Below, one piece after another: positions 15,400-29,246 of a stretch of DNA of 34,698 nt. The notes beneath the pieces are model-generated. The model was not told where the DNA came from. It saw only the letters and a list, made by a program, of their open reading frames with translations, and did no database searches. Source of the stretch: Ardenticatenia bacterium (GTDB lineage Bacteria > Chloroflexota > Anaerolineae > Ardenticatenales > Ardenticatenaceae); the NCBI GenBank assembly GCA_030949995.1, contig JAUZRY010000031.1, forward strand, positions 1-34,698. The letters are read 5' to 3'. The translations under genes and the position numbers were made by a program. Within the stretch, counting starts at the first letter, position 1; the number at the start of each line of letters is the position of its first letter.

Positions 15400-16420
15400 T
15401 CCTCTGGCAGCGTGCTCTGCTCTTCTACCAAACGCAACGCCACGTCGTCGATCACGGTCTTCAGGCACTGGCGTTGACCGTGCTTACCGGCCTCGTGCTC
15501 CAGTCATCAGTTGCCGCCGTTTACCCGCCTCAATGGGTCACGGTGCTGCTGATCGGCATCTTTCTGCTGGGCACCCGCGCCCCCTCGTGGGGCTATGGGG
15601 CTGCTGTCATCACCCTGTTGTGGCCCCTCTGGCACATTTCGCCCTACCTCATGGCCCTCTTCCTGGCCGTGACCGTGTTGGCCCGTGGCCCCATCCTGGA
15701 CCACCTGCCCTGGGCCCTGCTGGTGGTTGCCACCCCCCCTGCTGGCCCAAGGCTACCTCATCGCCCTGCCGCCCCTCGTCGCCGGCCTGCTGGGCGGTCC
15801 GACGCTGGGGCTCTGGGTGGGCATTACAGCCGCACTGTGGGCCAAGATCTTCGGGGGAATGGGCGGGCTTCCGGTAGACTTGTTGGCCCTCAACGAGTAC
15901 GCCTTCAGCGCCCAACGGCTGGCCGAGCGCTTCGCCGAGGCCGATTCCCTTGAGACCCTGAGGCTGCTGATTGCCCCCTTCGCCGCCGGCAGCGTCATCC
16001 TGCTCCTCCACCTGCTCCAGATCATCGTGTGGGGGGCTGTGGGCTACACCGTGGGGCGCGTGCGCAGCGCAGCTTGGACCGAACGGGCCCCGTGGGCAGG
16101 GGTTGGGGCAGCCGTGGCCGCGGGCACAGCCCTGGCGTGGGCCGGGCTCTACGCCGTTCCCGCCTGGCTTCCAACTCGCTACGCTCCAGGAAGTTCGTCG
16201 CACGCCGGGCACGCTGACGGGCCTCGTGCTGGCAGCTCTCTTCACCTTGGCCTCGTACAAGCTCTACCACGCCGCCCGCCAGCCGGTGTTCTCCCGCGCG
16301 CGGGCCGTGCGCGTGCGGCGGGGGTGGCCTGTGAGCGGCCAACACCACCATGCGACACCGCCTGAACCCACACCGGCCAACGGACAACAAGAAGACCTGA
16401 TCATGATTGAATTGGATTAA
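15396..16420 (+). CDS. Polytopic membrane protein of unknown function (two single-base frameshifts)
   Basis: It starts at GTG 15396, overlapping the AAA ATPase stop. About 341 codons are recovered in three frames. Frame one gives WVTVLLIGIFLLGTRAPSWG, AAVITLLWPLWHISPYLMAL and further hydrophobic segments. At a C7 run (~15732-15738) one base must be dropped to continue LLAQGYLIALPPLVAGLLGG; near 16165 another to give GFQLATLQEVRRTPGTLTGL and VLAALFTLASYKLYHAARQP. Both shifts are inserted bases, the first in a homopolymer, which points to sequence error. The central part (LLGGPTLGLWVGITAALWAK) is faintly reminiscent of ECF/MASE-like membrane domains, but I do not recognise the family. The ATPase and Ig-protein neighbours suggest they work together at the membrane. 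Confidence 0.65.
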
Positions 16421-16424
16421 CGCC

Positions 16425-18173
16425 ATGGAAGAGCCACGCTACGCGACCAGAAGCCGCCTCTACCGCCGACAAACTCCACTGGCCGCCTCCTGGTTGCCCT
16501 CGCTCCTCTCGGTGGCCGCCGGGCTGGCCGTGATCGCCTTGTTGGTGGTCCTCTTTCCCCTCGAGTGGGTGCGTGCCCCGCGCATCACCTTGGCCGTGGA
16601 CCAGCCTCTTTTCTCCCCCAACGGGGACGGGTACTTGGAAGCCCTCACGGCCTTCTACGTGCTCTCGGAGCAGGCCAACGTGACAGCCGAGGTGATCAAC
16701 AGCGCCGGCCAACGTGTGCGCACCCTCATGCAGGAACAGCCCCAGACGGCCGGCCAGCACGCCCTCACTTGGGATGGACGAGATGACGGGGGCAACATCG
16801 TGCCGGACGGCACCTACCGCCTGCGCGTGGTGGCCTTGGGCACGGCGCGGCGTAGCGAACACGCCTTGCCCGTCGAGGTGGACACCACGCCGCCATCATT
16901 GACCGTTGCCAACCTGAAACCCCAGATGACCGTGCGCGAATCCACCCTCACCATCGAGGGTACCACTGACCCAGACGCTCTCGTCTGGCTCAACGATGGG
17001 CCACAGCCAATCCCGGTGCAGAATAACGGCGTCTTCCGGGTCGTGCGCCAGTTACAGGAGGGGGAAAACACGATCACCGTGCGGGCCGTGGACAATGCCG
17101 GCAACGAAACACGTGCCGACTACACCATTGTGCTGCGTACCCGCCCGCCTGACATCACCCTCTTGGAACCTGAAGCCGAGGCATGGCTCAAGGAGAACCC
17201 GATCACCGTGCGCGGGCAAGCGCCCGCTGACGCCGAGGTGAGCGTGAACGGCATCCCGGCCCAAGTAAACGAGGACGGCTCCTTCGTCGTGGACGTGGTG
17301 CTGGACGAGGGGGACAACGTGATCGTGGTCGAGGCCAAGGACGGAAGAGGTGGCAACACGGCCCGGGTTGAACGGGTCGTTCACCTGCGCACGCGCCCCC
17401 CCCAGATTCTCCTCTCCAACCTGCCTGACGGCCTCACCGTGAACGATCCTGCCTTTCGGATCGCCGGGCAAGTGGAGCCGGGCATCGCCCTGACGGTCAA
17501 CGGGCGCCAAGTGCCCGTGGACAACCGGGGGTTCTTTAGCACCCTCCTCACGCTCCAAGAGGGACAGAACCTGATCACCATCACCGCCACCGACTTGGCC
17601 GGCAACACCTCCACCGTCCAACGGCTGGTGACGTACGAGCCGGCCCCCGCCCTGGCCGACTTGCCCATCACCATCCCGGCTGACGTGGCCGGGCGCCGTC
17701 TGCTGTTGGGAACGGCACTGGCCCTGTTGCCCCTCTTCTTCCTGCTCGTGGCTTGGATGCGGCCGCTCCGCTTCTCCCTCTCGGTGGAGAATCCGGTCTT
17801 CTATCCCTTCCGCCCGGACGATTCGCGCCTGCTTATCATGCGCTTGGACCTCTCCCGGGGCGCGCGGGTCACATTGCGCGTCTACGATCAACAGGACCGT
17901 CTCGTGGCCACGATTGTGGAGAAGCGCAAACACAGCTCTGGGGAACACTTCCGCCTTTGGGACGGCCGGGATGAGGCCGGCCACGTGCTTCCCAGTGGCT
18001 CCTACTTGATCGAGGCCACCGCCTCAACGCGCCTGATCAGCGCAACGAGCGCTGCGCGGGTCTACTTGGACGCCACGCCGCCCATGATCGGCACCGTTAC
18101 CCGGGAGGAACGGAGCAGCACCAGCACAGGAACAACGGCCTACGTCGAAGGGGAGGCCGTAGACCTCTCCTGA
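16425..18173 (+). CDS. Membrane protein with FlgD-type and bacterial Ig-like repeats
   Basis: 582 residues from ATG 16425, four bases after the previous stop; no strong ribosome site, so coupling is likely. Layout: an N-terminal membrane anchor (SLLSVAAGLAVIALLVVLFP, ~residues 30-50); a FlgD-like Ig domain (FSPNGDGYLEALTAFYVLSE; LTWDGRDDGGNIVPDGTYRL); three tandem Ig-like domains of about 90 residues, each ending in a GENTITVRAVDNAGNE-type motif; a second membrane segment (LLLGTALALLPLFFLLVAW, ~430-448); and a second FlgD-like domain (FRLWDGRDEAGHVLPSGSYL). Two anchors with the Ig repeats between them suggest the repeats face outside. Third gene of the Ycf46-like operon; possibly a surface or envelope scaffold. 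Function unknown. Intact. Confidence 0.78.
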   Translation: MEEPRYATRSRLYRRQTPLAASWLPSLLSVAAGLAVIALLVVLFPLEWVRAPRITLAVDQPLFSPNGDGYLEALTAFYVLSEQANVTAEVINSAGQRVRTLMQEQPQTAGQHALTWDGRDDGGNIVPDGTYRLRVVALGTARRSEHALPVEVDTTPPSLTVANLKPQMTVRESTLTIEGTTDPDALVWLNDGPQPIPVQNNGVFRVVRQLQEGENTITVRAVDNAGNETRADYTIVLRTRPPDITLLEPEAEAWLKENPITVRGQAPADAEVSVNGIPAQVNEDGSFVVDVVLDEGDNVIVVEAKDGRGGNTARVERVVHLRTRPPQILLSNLPDGLTVNDPAFRIAGQVEPGIALTVNGRQVPVDNRGFFSTLLTLQEGQNLITITATDLAGNTSTVQRLVTYEPAPALADLPITIPADVAGRRLLLGTALALLPLFFLLVAWMRPLRFSLSVENPVFYPFRPDDSRLLIMRLDLSRGARVTLRVYDQQDRLVATIVEKRKHSSGEHFRLWDGRDEAGHVLPSGSYLIEATASTRLISATSAARVYLDATPPMIGTVTREERSSTSTGTTAYVEGEAVDLS

Positions 18174-18211
18174 AGCCCAGCCAGCCTTGGTCCCGGAAAC
18201 GCAGCCAACAC

Positions 18212-18708
18212 CTATTCCCCCGTCTCACTGCGGGCCAACAGGCCGTCACGCACATCATCGAGCAGCCGGCCGGCAACCTCCCACGTGAGGTCGATGGGCC
18301 GGGGCGAGCGCCGGCGCAACGAACGAGTGTAGCGGTATCGCCGGAGCTCCACTTCCGTAGCCCGGCCGGTCCACGTGATCCACAGCTCGTAGTAATCGCG
18401 GGTCTCGCCGTATGGTGCTCCTCCCGGCGGGGCACTGCGCACCAGGGCGCGGTCACCACTCGCCTCGAGGAGGCGAAGGGGCTCCAGCAGGTACGTGATG
18501 CGCTCCGCCAATGTGACTGGGCTGCTCGGCCAGGGTCGGCCCCACAAGGAGCGCGCACGACGATCCGCTCTGCCGAGAGGCCCACAGGGCCAACGGTCCG
18601 GGCTTCAAGGTGAAGCTGCCATCCTGCGTGCTCGGCCGCCGCTCCCCTCTTTTCCAAGGCTCCCCCACGAGTGCGCCACCGTGTCACCATCTCCTGTCCC
18701 CATGTCAT
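18212..18708 (-). CDS. Hypothetical protein downstream of spoVR (probable frameshift)
   Basis: The C-terminal part is an open frame from about 18547: TLAERITYLLEPLRLLEASG, RDYYELWITWTGRATEVELR, RYRYTRSLRRRSPRPIDLTW, then VAGRLLDDVRDGLLARSE, which has the look of a real protein. A plausible start is ATG 18708 with GGGGGAG upstream, giving MTWGQEMVTRWRTRGG in another frame, so one shift near 18550 would be needed to make about 165 residues. It lies 20 bp after the spoVR stop, so it may be the last gene of that operon. I do not recognise the family. Both the start and the frameshift are inferred. Confidence 0.4.
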
Positions 18709-18728
18709 CACTCTCCCCCTTGTTCTTG

Positions 18729-20264
<1,536 letters not shown>

Positions 20265-20275
20265 AGGCACCTCCT

Positions 20276-21391
20276 TCAACGCCCTTTGCCCAGAAACGTC
20301 TTGATGGAGTCGTAGATGGCGTCGCGCCCCTCGATCTCGCTGAGCACCAACACCTCGTGGTCGGAGCCAAAGTGGTCGCGCAAGTCGCGAATGAACTCCC
20401 CGCTGCCGTAGTAACTCTCCACTTGGCCGTAGCAGAACAGGTTGACCACGGGCAGTAATTCCTCTTCCAGGATGGCAATGCACTTTTGCGTGTCGCCGCC
20501 GCCCCAATTGTCACCGTCGGAGAAGTGGAAGGGGTAGATGTTCCACTCGTCGGGAGCATAGTGTTCGTGAATGAGTTTCAGGCAGAGCTCGTAGGCGCTG
20601 CTGATCATGGTGCCACCGCTCTCGCGGGTGTGGAAGAAGGTGTGGCGGTCCACCTCGCGGGCCACGGCATCGTGGATAATGTAGCGGGTCTCGATGTTCT
20701 CGTACTGGGAGCGCAGCCACGTGTCGATCCAGAAGGCCTCGATGCGCACAATCTCCTTCTGTTCATCGCCCATCGACCCGCTCACGTCCATCATGTAGAT
20801 GATGACGGCGTTGCTCTCGGGCTTGCGCACCTCCTTCCACGAGCGGTAGCGCTTGTCCTCGCGCACGGGGATGACCACGGGGCTGCTGGGGTTGTAGGTG
20901 CCGCTCATGATTTCGCGCTTGAGGGCCTCCCGGTAAGTGCGTTTGAAGTGGCGCAGGCTTTCGGGGCCGACGCGCCGGATACCGCTGTAGCGCTCCTTCT
21001 CGCTGACGATATTCTTCTTGCCCTTGGGCTGAATGCGGGGTAGCTCCAGCTCCTCGGCCATGATTTGGGCCAATTCCTCGAAGGTCAGCTCCACCTCAAG
21101 GATGTGTTCGCCGGGCTGGTCGCCGGCCTGGCCTTGACCGGGCTGGGGTTCACCGACGCCGATGGGCGTGCCGGGCTCCCCCTCCCCTTGCCCCACGCCG
21201 CCCCTCCGGCGATGCCCGAAGCGGAACTGGGGAATTTCGATCTGCGGGATGGGAATGCTTACCAGATGGCGTCCTCGCCGGCCGATGAGCTCACCCCGCG
21301 AGATGTAGTGGCGCAAGTGCTTATTAATGTGCCCGCGGGCGATCTCCTTGAACCGGCGGTTGTCACGTTCAATGCGGCTTACTGTGTCCAT
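20276..21391 (-). CDS. yeaH: YeaH/UPF0229 (DUF444) VWA-like protein
   Basis: 371 residues from ATG 21391 with GGAGGAGGT immediately upstream. The N-terminus ([20 protein letters not shown]) and the Gly-rich stretch near residues 60-95 are typical of DUF444. The C-terminal half is a von Willebrand A-like domain with the metal-site motif [14 protein letters not shown] (Asp 202), [20 protein letters not shown] and [12 protein letters not shown]. YeaH is the middle partner of the PrkA-YeaH-SpoVR module; its biochemical role is not settled. Middle gene of the operon. Intact. Confidence 0.92.
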   Translation of the reverse strand: MDTVSRIERDNRRFKEIARGHINKHLRHYISRGELIGRRGRHLVSIPIPQIEIPQFRFGHRRRGGVGQGEGEPGTPIGVGEPQPGQGQAGDQPGEHILEVELTFEELAQIMAEELELPRIQPKGKKNIVSEKERYSGIRRVGPESLRHFKRTYREALKREIMSGTYNPSSPVVIPVREDKRYRSWKEVRKPESNAVIIYMMDVSGSMGDEQKEIVRIEAFWIDTWLRSQYENIETRYIIHDAVAREVDRHTFFHTRESGGTMISSAYELCLKLIHEHYAPDEWNIYPFHFSDGDNWGGGDTQKCIAILEEELLPVVNLFCYGQVESYYGSGEFIRDLRDHFGSDHEVLVLSEIEGRDAIYDSIKTFLGKGR

Positions 21392-21521
21392 ACCTCCTCC
21401 CACAATGGGCCACGGTCCTGATGTTGGCCGCTATTGATGACGTGCTTCCGGTACACCGGGGGACGCGCCTCACCCGAGAGCGCGTCCCCCGCTCGCCTTT
21501 GAGTCAGTTGTGGCCCCGGGA

Positions 21522-23627
<2,106 letters not shown>

Positions 23628-23777
23628 ATCTACTGCCCCTCCCTCATGTGTGGTGGACACCAGTTCAGCACGTCCACCTGTGCCCATTTTCTCCTGACGC
23701 CTTCACAGTGCTCGTGCAAGCGGCTCTTTACTGACCGATGCCTATCGGCACATTCCCATCACCGCGGGAACAAAAAT

Positions 23778-23804
23778 CCCCCACCGCCCATGGTGCGTTG
23801 GGGG
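23778..23804 (-). terminator. Intrinsic terminator-like hairpin in the prkA leader
   Basis: On the minus strand CCCCCAACGC pairs with GCGGTGGGGG (one mismatch) around a 7-base loop, followed by ATTTTTG. The U-run occurs only for minus-strand transcripts. It lies between the candidate promoter (23998-24026) and prkA, so it could attenuate the operon or end a short leader RNA. Confidence 0.5.
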
Positions 23805-23848
23805 GTACAACTTGCGGACAAAAGAAATACACTATTCTAAAACACAGA

Positions 23849-23880
23849 AACCGACCTTTTACCTAATATCAAGGCCGGTT
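23849..23880 (-). other. Second hairpin in the prkA leader
   Basis: On the minus strand AACCGGCCTT (23880-23871) pairs with AAGGTCGGTT (23858-23849): ten base pairs with one G-U wobble and a 12-base loop, followed by TCTGTGTTTT. On the other strand the wobble becomes an A-C mismatch, so the structure favours a minus-strand RNA. It is terminator-like with an imperfect U-run. Confidence 0.45.
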
Positions 23881-23997
23881 CCTGTTGTAAAGGTATTCAG
23901 ATCACAAAGAGACCAAAAAGTTTATAAAATACCCCTGCCCTCCTTCATTCTTCGTGCGGTCTTTCGCCCGTGAAGTTAGGACAAAACGGTAGTAAAG

Positions 23998-24026
23998 ATA
24001 TTAGTCAGCTTCCCCCCTGTTGTCAA
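23998..24026 (-). promoter_or_regulatory. Candidate sigma-70 promoter for prkA-yeaH-spoVR
   Basis: On the minus strand, a perfect -35 TTGACA (24026-24021), 17-base spacer and -10 TAATAT (24003-23998). Start would be near 23990, giving a leader of about 360 bases before prkA that contains both hairpins at 23849-23880 and 23778-23804. An inverted copy of the TTTGACAA octamer lies at 24106-24113, facing the transporter genes, without a matching -10. The rest of 23628-24203 shows no gene. Confidence 0.5.
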
Positions 24027-24203
24027 ATGTGGGCCATCAGCCCTCCCTGGACGTGAACACAAACGCGATTCCAGAGATATCTCCAGCATACTGAAGCCGA
24101 CGCCGTTTGACAATAGCCCCATTTTACCAGTGAAGCGTGAAAAGAGGACTAGACCATCTGGAAAGATCACCGGGGGTTGGTCAGTGCCCGAAAAGAGGAT
24201 ACA

Positions 24204-24947
24204 ATGGAAAGGAGCAACATCGGACAGCGAAAGAGGGTGAGGGGCGTGGAGAGCGTTGTCCAAGGCATGTACGAAGCCGTGCGGCTCATGTGGTCGCGCG
24301 ATCCTGCCGTGCTCGACGTTGTAGGCCTTACGTTGTTCGTCTCGGGAACGGCCACGTTGCTTAGCGTGGTCATTGGCGTGCCTTTGGCCACGGTGCTGGC
24401 CCTGAACGAGTTCCCGGGCCGCACGCTGTTGGTGAGCCTCATCAACGTGGGCATGGGCATGCCTCCGGTGTTGGTGGGGCTTGTGGTGGCCCTGCTGCTC
24501 TGGCGCAGCGGCCCACTGGGGTCCCTGGGGCTCATCTACACGCCGACAGCCATGATTATCGCCCAAGCCGTGATCGCACTGCCCCTTGTCACCGGCTTGG
24601 GCATAGCGGCCTTACAACAGCTCGATCCCCGGCTGCCCCTTCAACTCCTCGGGCTAGGTGCCTCGCGACGTCAGATGGTGATCGTCCTGCTGTGGGAAGC
24701 CCGACTGCCCCTCTTGGCAGCCGTGATGGCCGGCTTCGGGGCCGCCATCTCCGAAGTGGGAGCCTCCATGATGGTGGGGGGCAACATTGCCCGCCAGACC
24801 CGGGTGCTCACCACAGCCATTGTGTTGGAGACCAGCCGGGGCCAATTCGCCTTGGCCATGGCCTTAGGCATCGTGCTTTTTCTCCTGGCTTGGCTGGTCA
24901 CGTTGGTGCTCACCACCATCCAACAGCGCGCCGGCCCGCCACGATGA
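24204..24947 (+). CDS. tupB: TupB-type tungstate (or molybdate) ABC transporter permease
   Basis: 247 residues from ATG 24204 (AGAGGATACA upstream; a TTG at 24177 in frame is less likely). About five to six membrane helices. The permease signature follows the TupB pattern: VGLTLFVSGTATLLSVVIG, GMGMPPVLVGLVVALLLWRS, YTPTAMIIAQAVIALPLV, and the EAA-like loop LGASRRQMVIVLLWEARLPL, then GFGAAISEVGASMMVGGNIA and TRVLTTAIVLETSRGQFALA. TupB imports tungstate with TupA and TupC. The binding protein TupA is not in the window, so the ligand (tungstate or molybdate) is inferred. The stop overlaps the next start (ATGA). It could feed the molybdoenzyme at 12511. Intact. Confidence 0.82.
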   Translation: MERSNIGQRKRVRGVESVVQGMYEAVRLMWSRDPAVLDVVGLTLFVSGTATLLSVVIGVPLATVLALNEFPGRTLLVSLINVGMGMPPVLVGLVVALLLWRSGPLGSLGLIYTPTAMIIAQAVIALPLVTGLGIAALQQLDPRLPLQLLGLGASRRQMVIVLLWEARLPLLAAVMAGFGAAISEVGASMMVGGNIARQTRVLTTAIVLETSRGQFALAMALGIVLFLLAWLVTLVLTTIQQRAGPPR

Positions 24948-26077
24948 CGTCTCCCCCCTCCGCTGCCACGCCGCTCTTGCGCGCCGAAAGCCTCTACCTG
25001 CGCCGCGGATCGCGGGTGGTGCTGGCTGTTGAGCGCCTAGACGTGTTTCCCGGTGAAACATTGGCCCTCATTGGCCCCAACGGGGCGGGCAAATCCACGC
25101 TGCTCCACGTGCTGGCCGGCCTCATCTCCCCTGACCGCGGACGGCTCCTCTTCCGTGGCCGTCCCATACGCGCCCGGGACACGCTCTGGTATCGCCGACA
25201 CCTGGCCGTGGTCATGCAGGCCCCCCTGTTGTTGGACACCAGCGTGGAACGCAACGTGGCCCTCGGGCTCCTCTTCCGGCGCATCTCGCGGGAGGAGCGG
25301 CGCACACGTGTGGCCCGCTGGCTGGAGCGATTGGGCATCGCTCACCTGCGACGCCGGCGGGCACGTGCTCTTTCGGGTGGCGAGGCTCAGCGCGTGGCCC
25401 TTGCCCGCGCCCTCGCCACTGAGCCAGACCTGCTCTTTCTCGACGAACCGTTCGCTGCCTTGGACGCCCCCACCCGCCACTCCCTCATCGGCGAGCTCTT
25501 CGATGTGCTCCGGGAGACCGGTCAGACCACTGTGGTGGTGACCCACGACCGGGAAGAGGCCTTCACCTTGGCCGACCGGGTTGCTGTGCTGTTGGCCGGC
25601 CGGATCCGCCAGGTGGGCACGCCGGAGGAGGTGTTCAACCGGCCCACAGACGAGGAGGTGGCGGCCTTCGTGGGCGTCGAAAACGTGCTGGACGCCACGA
25701 TCGTGAGCGTCGCCGAGGGCCTCGTGCGCCTCCGGGTGGGTGATGTCCTGGTGGACGTGGCCGGCACCGGACACTGGCCGGGCTGTCACGTTCGCGTGGC
25801 CGTGCGGCCAGAAGACATCACCCTGTGGCCCGGCGCCCCGGAGCTGCCCCCTTCGAGCGCGCGCAACACACTCCGAGGAGACGTAGTGCACCTCAGGCCA
25901 GTGGGCACAAATGTACGCGTGGTCATCGACTGCGGCACCTTCGAGATGATCGCCCTTGTCACCCGGCGCACAGTGCGCGAACTCGGCCTGAAACCCGGCA
26001 CGCCCGTGGGGCTCACCTTCAAGGCCACAGCGGCTCATGTGATCGGACCTGGTCTTCCCGGCCAGGAGACATCCTGA
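24944..26077 (+). CDS. tupC: TupC-type oxyanion ABC transporter ATP-binding protein
   Basis: 377 residues; ATG 24944 overlaps the permease stop. Walker A GPNGAGKST (residues ~44-52), Q-loop VVMQAPLLLD, ABC signature LSGGEAQRVALARAL, Walker B LLFLDEPFAALDAPT and switch His in VVVTHDREEAF. The C-terminal ~130 residues (NVLDATIVSVAEGLVRLRVG, VAVRPEDITLWPG, LGLKPGTPVGLTFKATAAHV) form a TOBE/MOP-like domain, which in molybdate- and tungstate-type ATPases can bind the oxyanion. With TupB it makes the membrane part of the importer. Intact. Confidence 0.88.
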   Translation: MTSPPSAATPLLRAESLYLRRGSRVVLAVERLDVFPGETLALIGPNGAGKSTLLHVLAGLISPDRGRLLFRGRPIRARDTLWYRRHLAVVMQAPLLLDTSVERNVALGLLFRRISREERRTRVARWLERLGIAHLRRRRARALSGGEAQRVALARALATEPDLLFLDEPFAALDAPTRHSLIGELFDVLRETGQTTVVVTHDREEAFTLADRVAVLLAGRIRQVGTPEEVFNRPTDEEVAAFVGVENVLDATIVSVAEGLVRLRVGDVLVDVAGTGHWPGCHVRVAVRPEDITLWPGAPELPPSSARNTLRGDVVHLRPVGTNVRVVIDCGTFEMIALVTRRTVRELGLKPGTPVGLTFKATAAHVIGPGLPGQETS

Positions 26078-26255
26078 TCCACCTGCTGCTAAGCCCCCTG
26101 ACATCCGGAGGCACTTCATGAACAAGTTGTCCGAATGCGAGGCCAACATTGATGCCCTGTTCACCTTCCTCTGATGAACTAAGTCCAGGACATGAGCCCC
26201 TGTGATGCCCAGCGCAGGCAGGACAGAGAAGACCACCCTGTCACGGGACCAGGCC

Positions 26256-26531
26256 ATGAGCGGCGAGCTGCTCCTCATCGTGATTCTCCTAGCCCTGAAC
26301 GTGATGGGCTGGAGCGGGTGGCTGCGGGAATTCTCGGCCCGAAGGCGCTGGCAGCGCATCGCTGAAGAGCTGGAGCTGGATTTGGAATACGTCCTCCAGC
26401 GCATCCGGGCTGACGACTGGCCAGAGCGCCCCCCACATCTTGCGGAACGGCACGTGCGCCCACGCCACCTGGCCTGGCTGCTGGGCGCCTTCTTCCTCTT
26501 CTTCCTCCTTGCCATCGCGATCCGGTGGTGA
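26256..26531 (+). CDS. Small two-helix membrane protein, hypothetical
   Basis: 91 residues from ATG 26256 (MSGELLLIVILLALNVMGWS). One hydrophobic helix at each end (ELLLIVILLALNVMG; HLAWLLGAFFLFFLLAIAI) flanks a charged middle (RRRWQRIAEELELDLEYVLQ). The open frame extends back to 26202, but that part looks non-native. It lies about 180 bp after the transporter genes and 258 bp before DUF1385. I do not recognise a family. The upstream gap (26078-26255) holds only a possible 18-codon frame. Confidence 0.5.
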   Translation: MSGELLLIVILLALNVMGWSGWLREFSARRRWQRIAEELELDLEYVLQRIRADDWPERPPHLAERHVRPRHLAWLLGAFFLFFLLAIAIRW

Positions 26532-26788
26532 CCGTTTCCCCCAGCTTCCCCGGCACTGAAGGCCACCAGCCTCCTTCGCTTTCGCTTTGACATCCTTCCG
26601 GGCATCATGTACAATCGGCGCAGGGCGGCACCCGCCGGTACATGTGTGCGTTGCTCGTCATCCTGCGACCTTGCCCCGGGGGTGCACACCGTTGTGCGGC
26701 GTGGCCCCAGGTGAACCCCGCCAACGGCCGGCCCCCCCTGCCGCAACCGTTCCGAACCAGAAGCCGGAGCACACAACGGAGCAGGACG

Positions 26789-27721
26789 ATGTCGGAACAG
26801 CCCACCTACGGCGGACAAGCCGTTATCGAAGGCGTCATGATCCGGGGAAGCCACCACGTCGCTGTGGCCGTCCGCGCCCCTGACGGCACAATCCACCTCC
26901 ACACTGAAGAGTTAACTGCCCCCATCTACACCAGCCGCTGGAGCAAACTTCCCTTTCTGCGCGGGCTGGTCATGCTCTGGGACGCCATCGGCTTGGGCAC
27001 CCGAGCCCTCCTCTGGTCGGCCCAAGTGGCCATGCCCGAGGAAACACCGACAGCGAGGAGCTCGCCGTCGAGCTGGGAACAGGTCGGCGCGTGGGGGCTG
27101 GTGGGATTCTCCCTCCTGATGGCGATCCTCCTCTTCTTCATCGTGCCCCTGGTGATCGTCCACCGGCTGGACCGCTTCATTTCCTCAGACGTGACCAGCA
27201 ACCTGATCGAAGGGCTCATACGGCTTGCCATACTGGTCGGCTACATCGTGGCCATTGGCCGCATGGAGGACGTGGCACGCGTCTTCGCCTACCACGGGGC
27301 CGAACACAAGACCATCAACGCCTACGAGGCCGGCGCCCCCCTCACGCCTGAGGGCGTCCAGCCCTTTGGCCTCACCCACCCGCGGTGCGGTACCGGCTTC
27401 CTGCTGGTGGTGGCTGTGGTCAGCGTGTTCGTCTTCGCCCTCTTGGGGCGCCCTGCTTTTCTCTGGCGCGTGGTCACCCGCATCCTCCTCGTGCCCGTGG
27501 TGGCCAGCATCAGCTACGAACTGATCCGGTGGGGCGCCCGGCACTATCACCGCTCCCTCGTCCAGGCCCTGATGGCGCCCGCCGTTGCACTTCAACGGCT
27601 CACCACGAGAGAACCTACACCCGACATGTTGGAAGTGGCCATCACAGCCTTGCAGGCGGTACTACGCCGTGAACATCACACCGAGCCAGGACGGGAGCTG
27701 ACCAGCGTCCCGAAACCGTAA
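26789..27721 (+). CDS. DUF1385 (YqhQ-like) membrane protein
   Basis: 310 residues from ATG 26789 ([20 protein letters not shown]), the family's conserved N-terminus. Two to four membrane segments ([48 protein letters not shown]). The conserved His/Glu signature [17 protein letters not shown] and [11 protein letters not shown], with His, Glu and Cys residues suited to binding a metal, is complete. DUF1385 proteins are often called predicted metal-dependent enzymes; no function is proven. An open frame reaches back to 26642 but lacks family sequence. Followed 14 bp later by icd. Intact. Confidence 0.88.
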   Translation: MSEQPTYGGQAVIEGVMIRGSHHVAVAVRAPDGTIHLHTEELTAPIYTSRWSKLPFLRGLVMLWDAIGLGTRALLWSAQVAMPEETPTARSSPSSWEQVGAWGLVGFSLLMAILLFFIVPLVIVHRLDRFISSDVTSNLIEGLIRLAILVGYIVAIGRMEDVARVFAYHGAEHKTINAYEAGAPLTPEGVQPFGLTHPRCGTGFLLVVAVVSVFVFALLGRPAFLWRVVTRILLVPVVASISYELIRWGARHYHRSLVQALMAPAVALQRLTTREPTPDMLEVAITALQAVLRREHHTEPGRELTSVPKP

Positions 27722-27735
27722 AGGAGGAAACAAAC

Positions 27736-28989
<1,254 letters not shown>

Positions 28990-28992
28990 AGT

Positions 28993-29020
28993 TTGCCCGG
29001 GCGGACAAACTCACTACAAT
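28993..29020 (+). promoter_or_regulatory. Candidate promoter for tRNA-Arg (and possibly the hydantoinase)
   Basis: -35 TTGCCC (28993-28998), 16-base spacer, -10 TACAAT (29015-29020), right after the icd stop and about 70 bp before the tRNA. Confidence 0.45.
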
Positions 29021-29031
29021 ACCACACGTGG

Positions 29032-29056
29032 GTCCAGGGGGTGAGTTCCCCTGGAC
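29032..29056 (+). other. Hairpin between the promoter candidate and tRNA-Arg
   Basis: GTCCAGGGG (29032-29040) and CCCCTGGAC (29048-29056) form a perfect 9-bp stem with a 7-base loop. No T-run follows, so it is not a classical terminator; it may be an icd 3' end structure or a processing site in the tRNA precursor. Confidence 0.5.
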
Positions 29057-29096
29057 CTGACCTCGCCGTCAAACAGGCCAACCTTCCGCATCCCGC

Positions 29097-29169
29097 GCCC
29101 CGGTAGCTCAGCGGACAGAGCAGCGGCCTTCTAAGCCGTCGGTCGGGGGTTCGAATCCCTCCCGGGGCG
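29097..29169 (+). tRNA. tRNA-Arg (anticodon UCU)
   Basis: 73 nt cloverleaf. Acceptor GCCCCGG pairs with CCGGGGC; D stem GCTC/GAGC; anticodon stem GCGGC/GCCGT (last pair G-U) with loop CTTCTAA, anticodon TCT; T arm GGGGG-TTCGAAT-CCCTC. The discriminator base is G. The 3' CCA is not encoded (the sequence continues CCTT). It reads AGA codons. Confidence 0.95.
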
Positions 29170-29246
29170 CCTTCGCCCGGAATTCCGGCGGCCGGCAGTC
29201 AAACCAACACGAACCCCGATCACCTGTCACCACCGAGGAGTACTCC

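Noticed and set aside
17052..17984. 310-codon minus-strand open frame inside the Ig-repeat gene
   Set aside because: Antisense shadow; the + strand frame has clear repeated Ig-like domains and two membrane anchors.
20265..20507. Longer N-terminus for SpoVR starting at 20507
   Set aside because: The extra 81 residues overlap the yeaH-like gene and are Arg/Gly/His-rich shadow sequence; ATG 20264 has a strong ribosome site and gives the normal family length.
26118..26174. 18-codon frame (MNKLSECEANIDALFTFL) with GGAGG upstream between tupC and the small membrane protein
   Set aside because: Too short to judge, no family, no conserved context; a ribosome-like site alone is weak evidence in GC-rich DNA.
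25037..26902. 621-codon minus-strand open frame opposite tupC and DUF1385
   Set aside because: Antisense to two clearly identified genes and across their intergenic gap; composition typical of GC-rich shadows.
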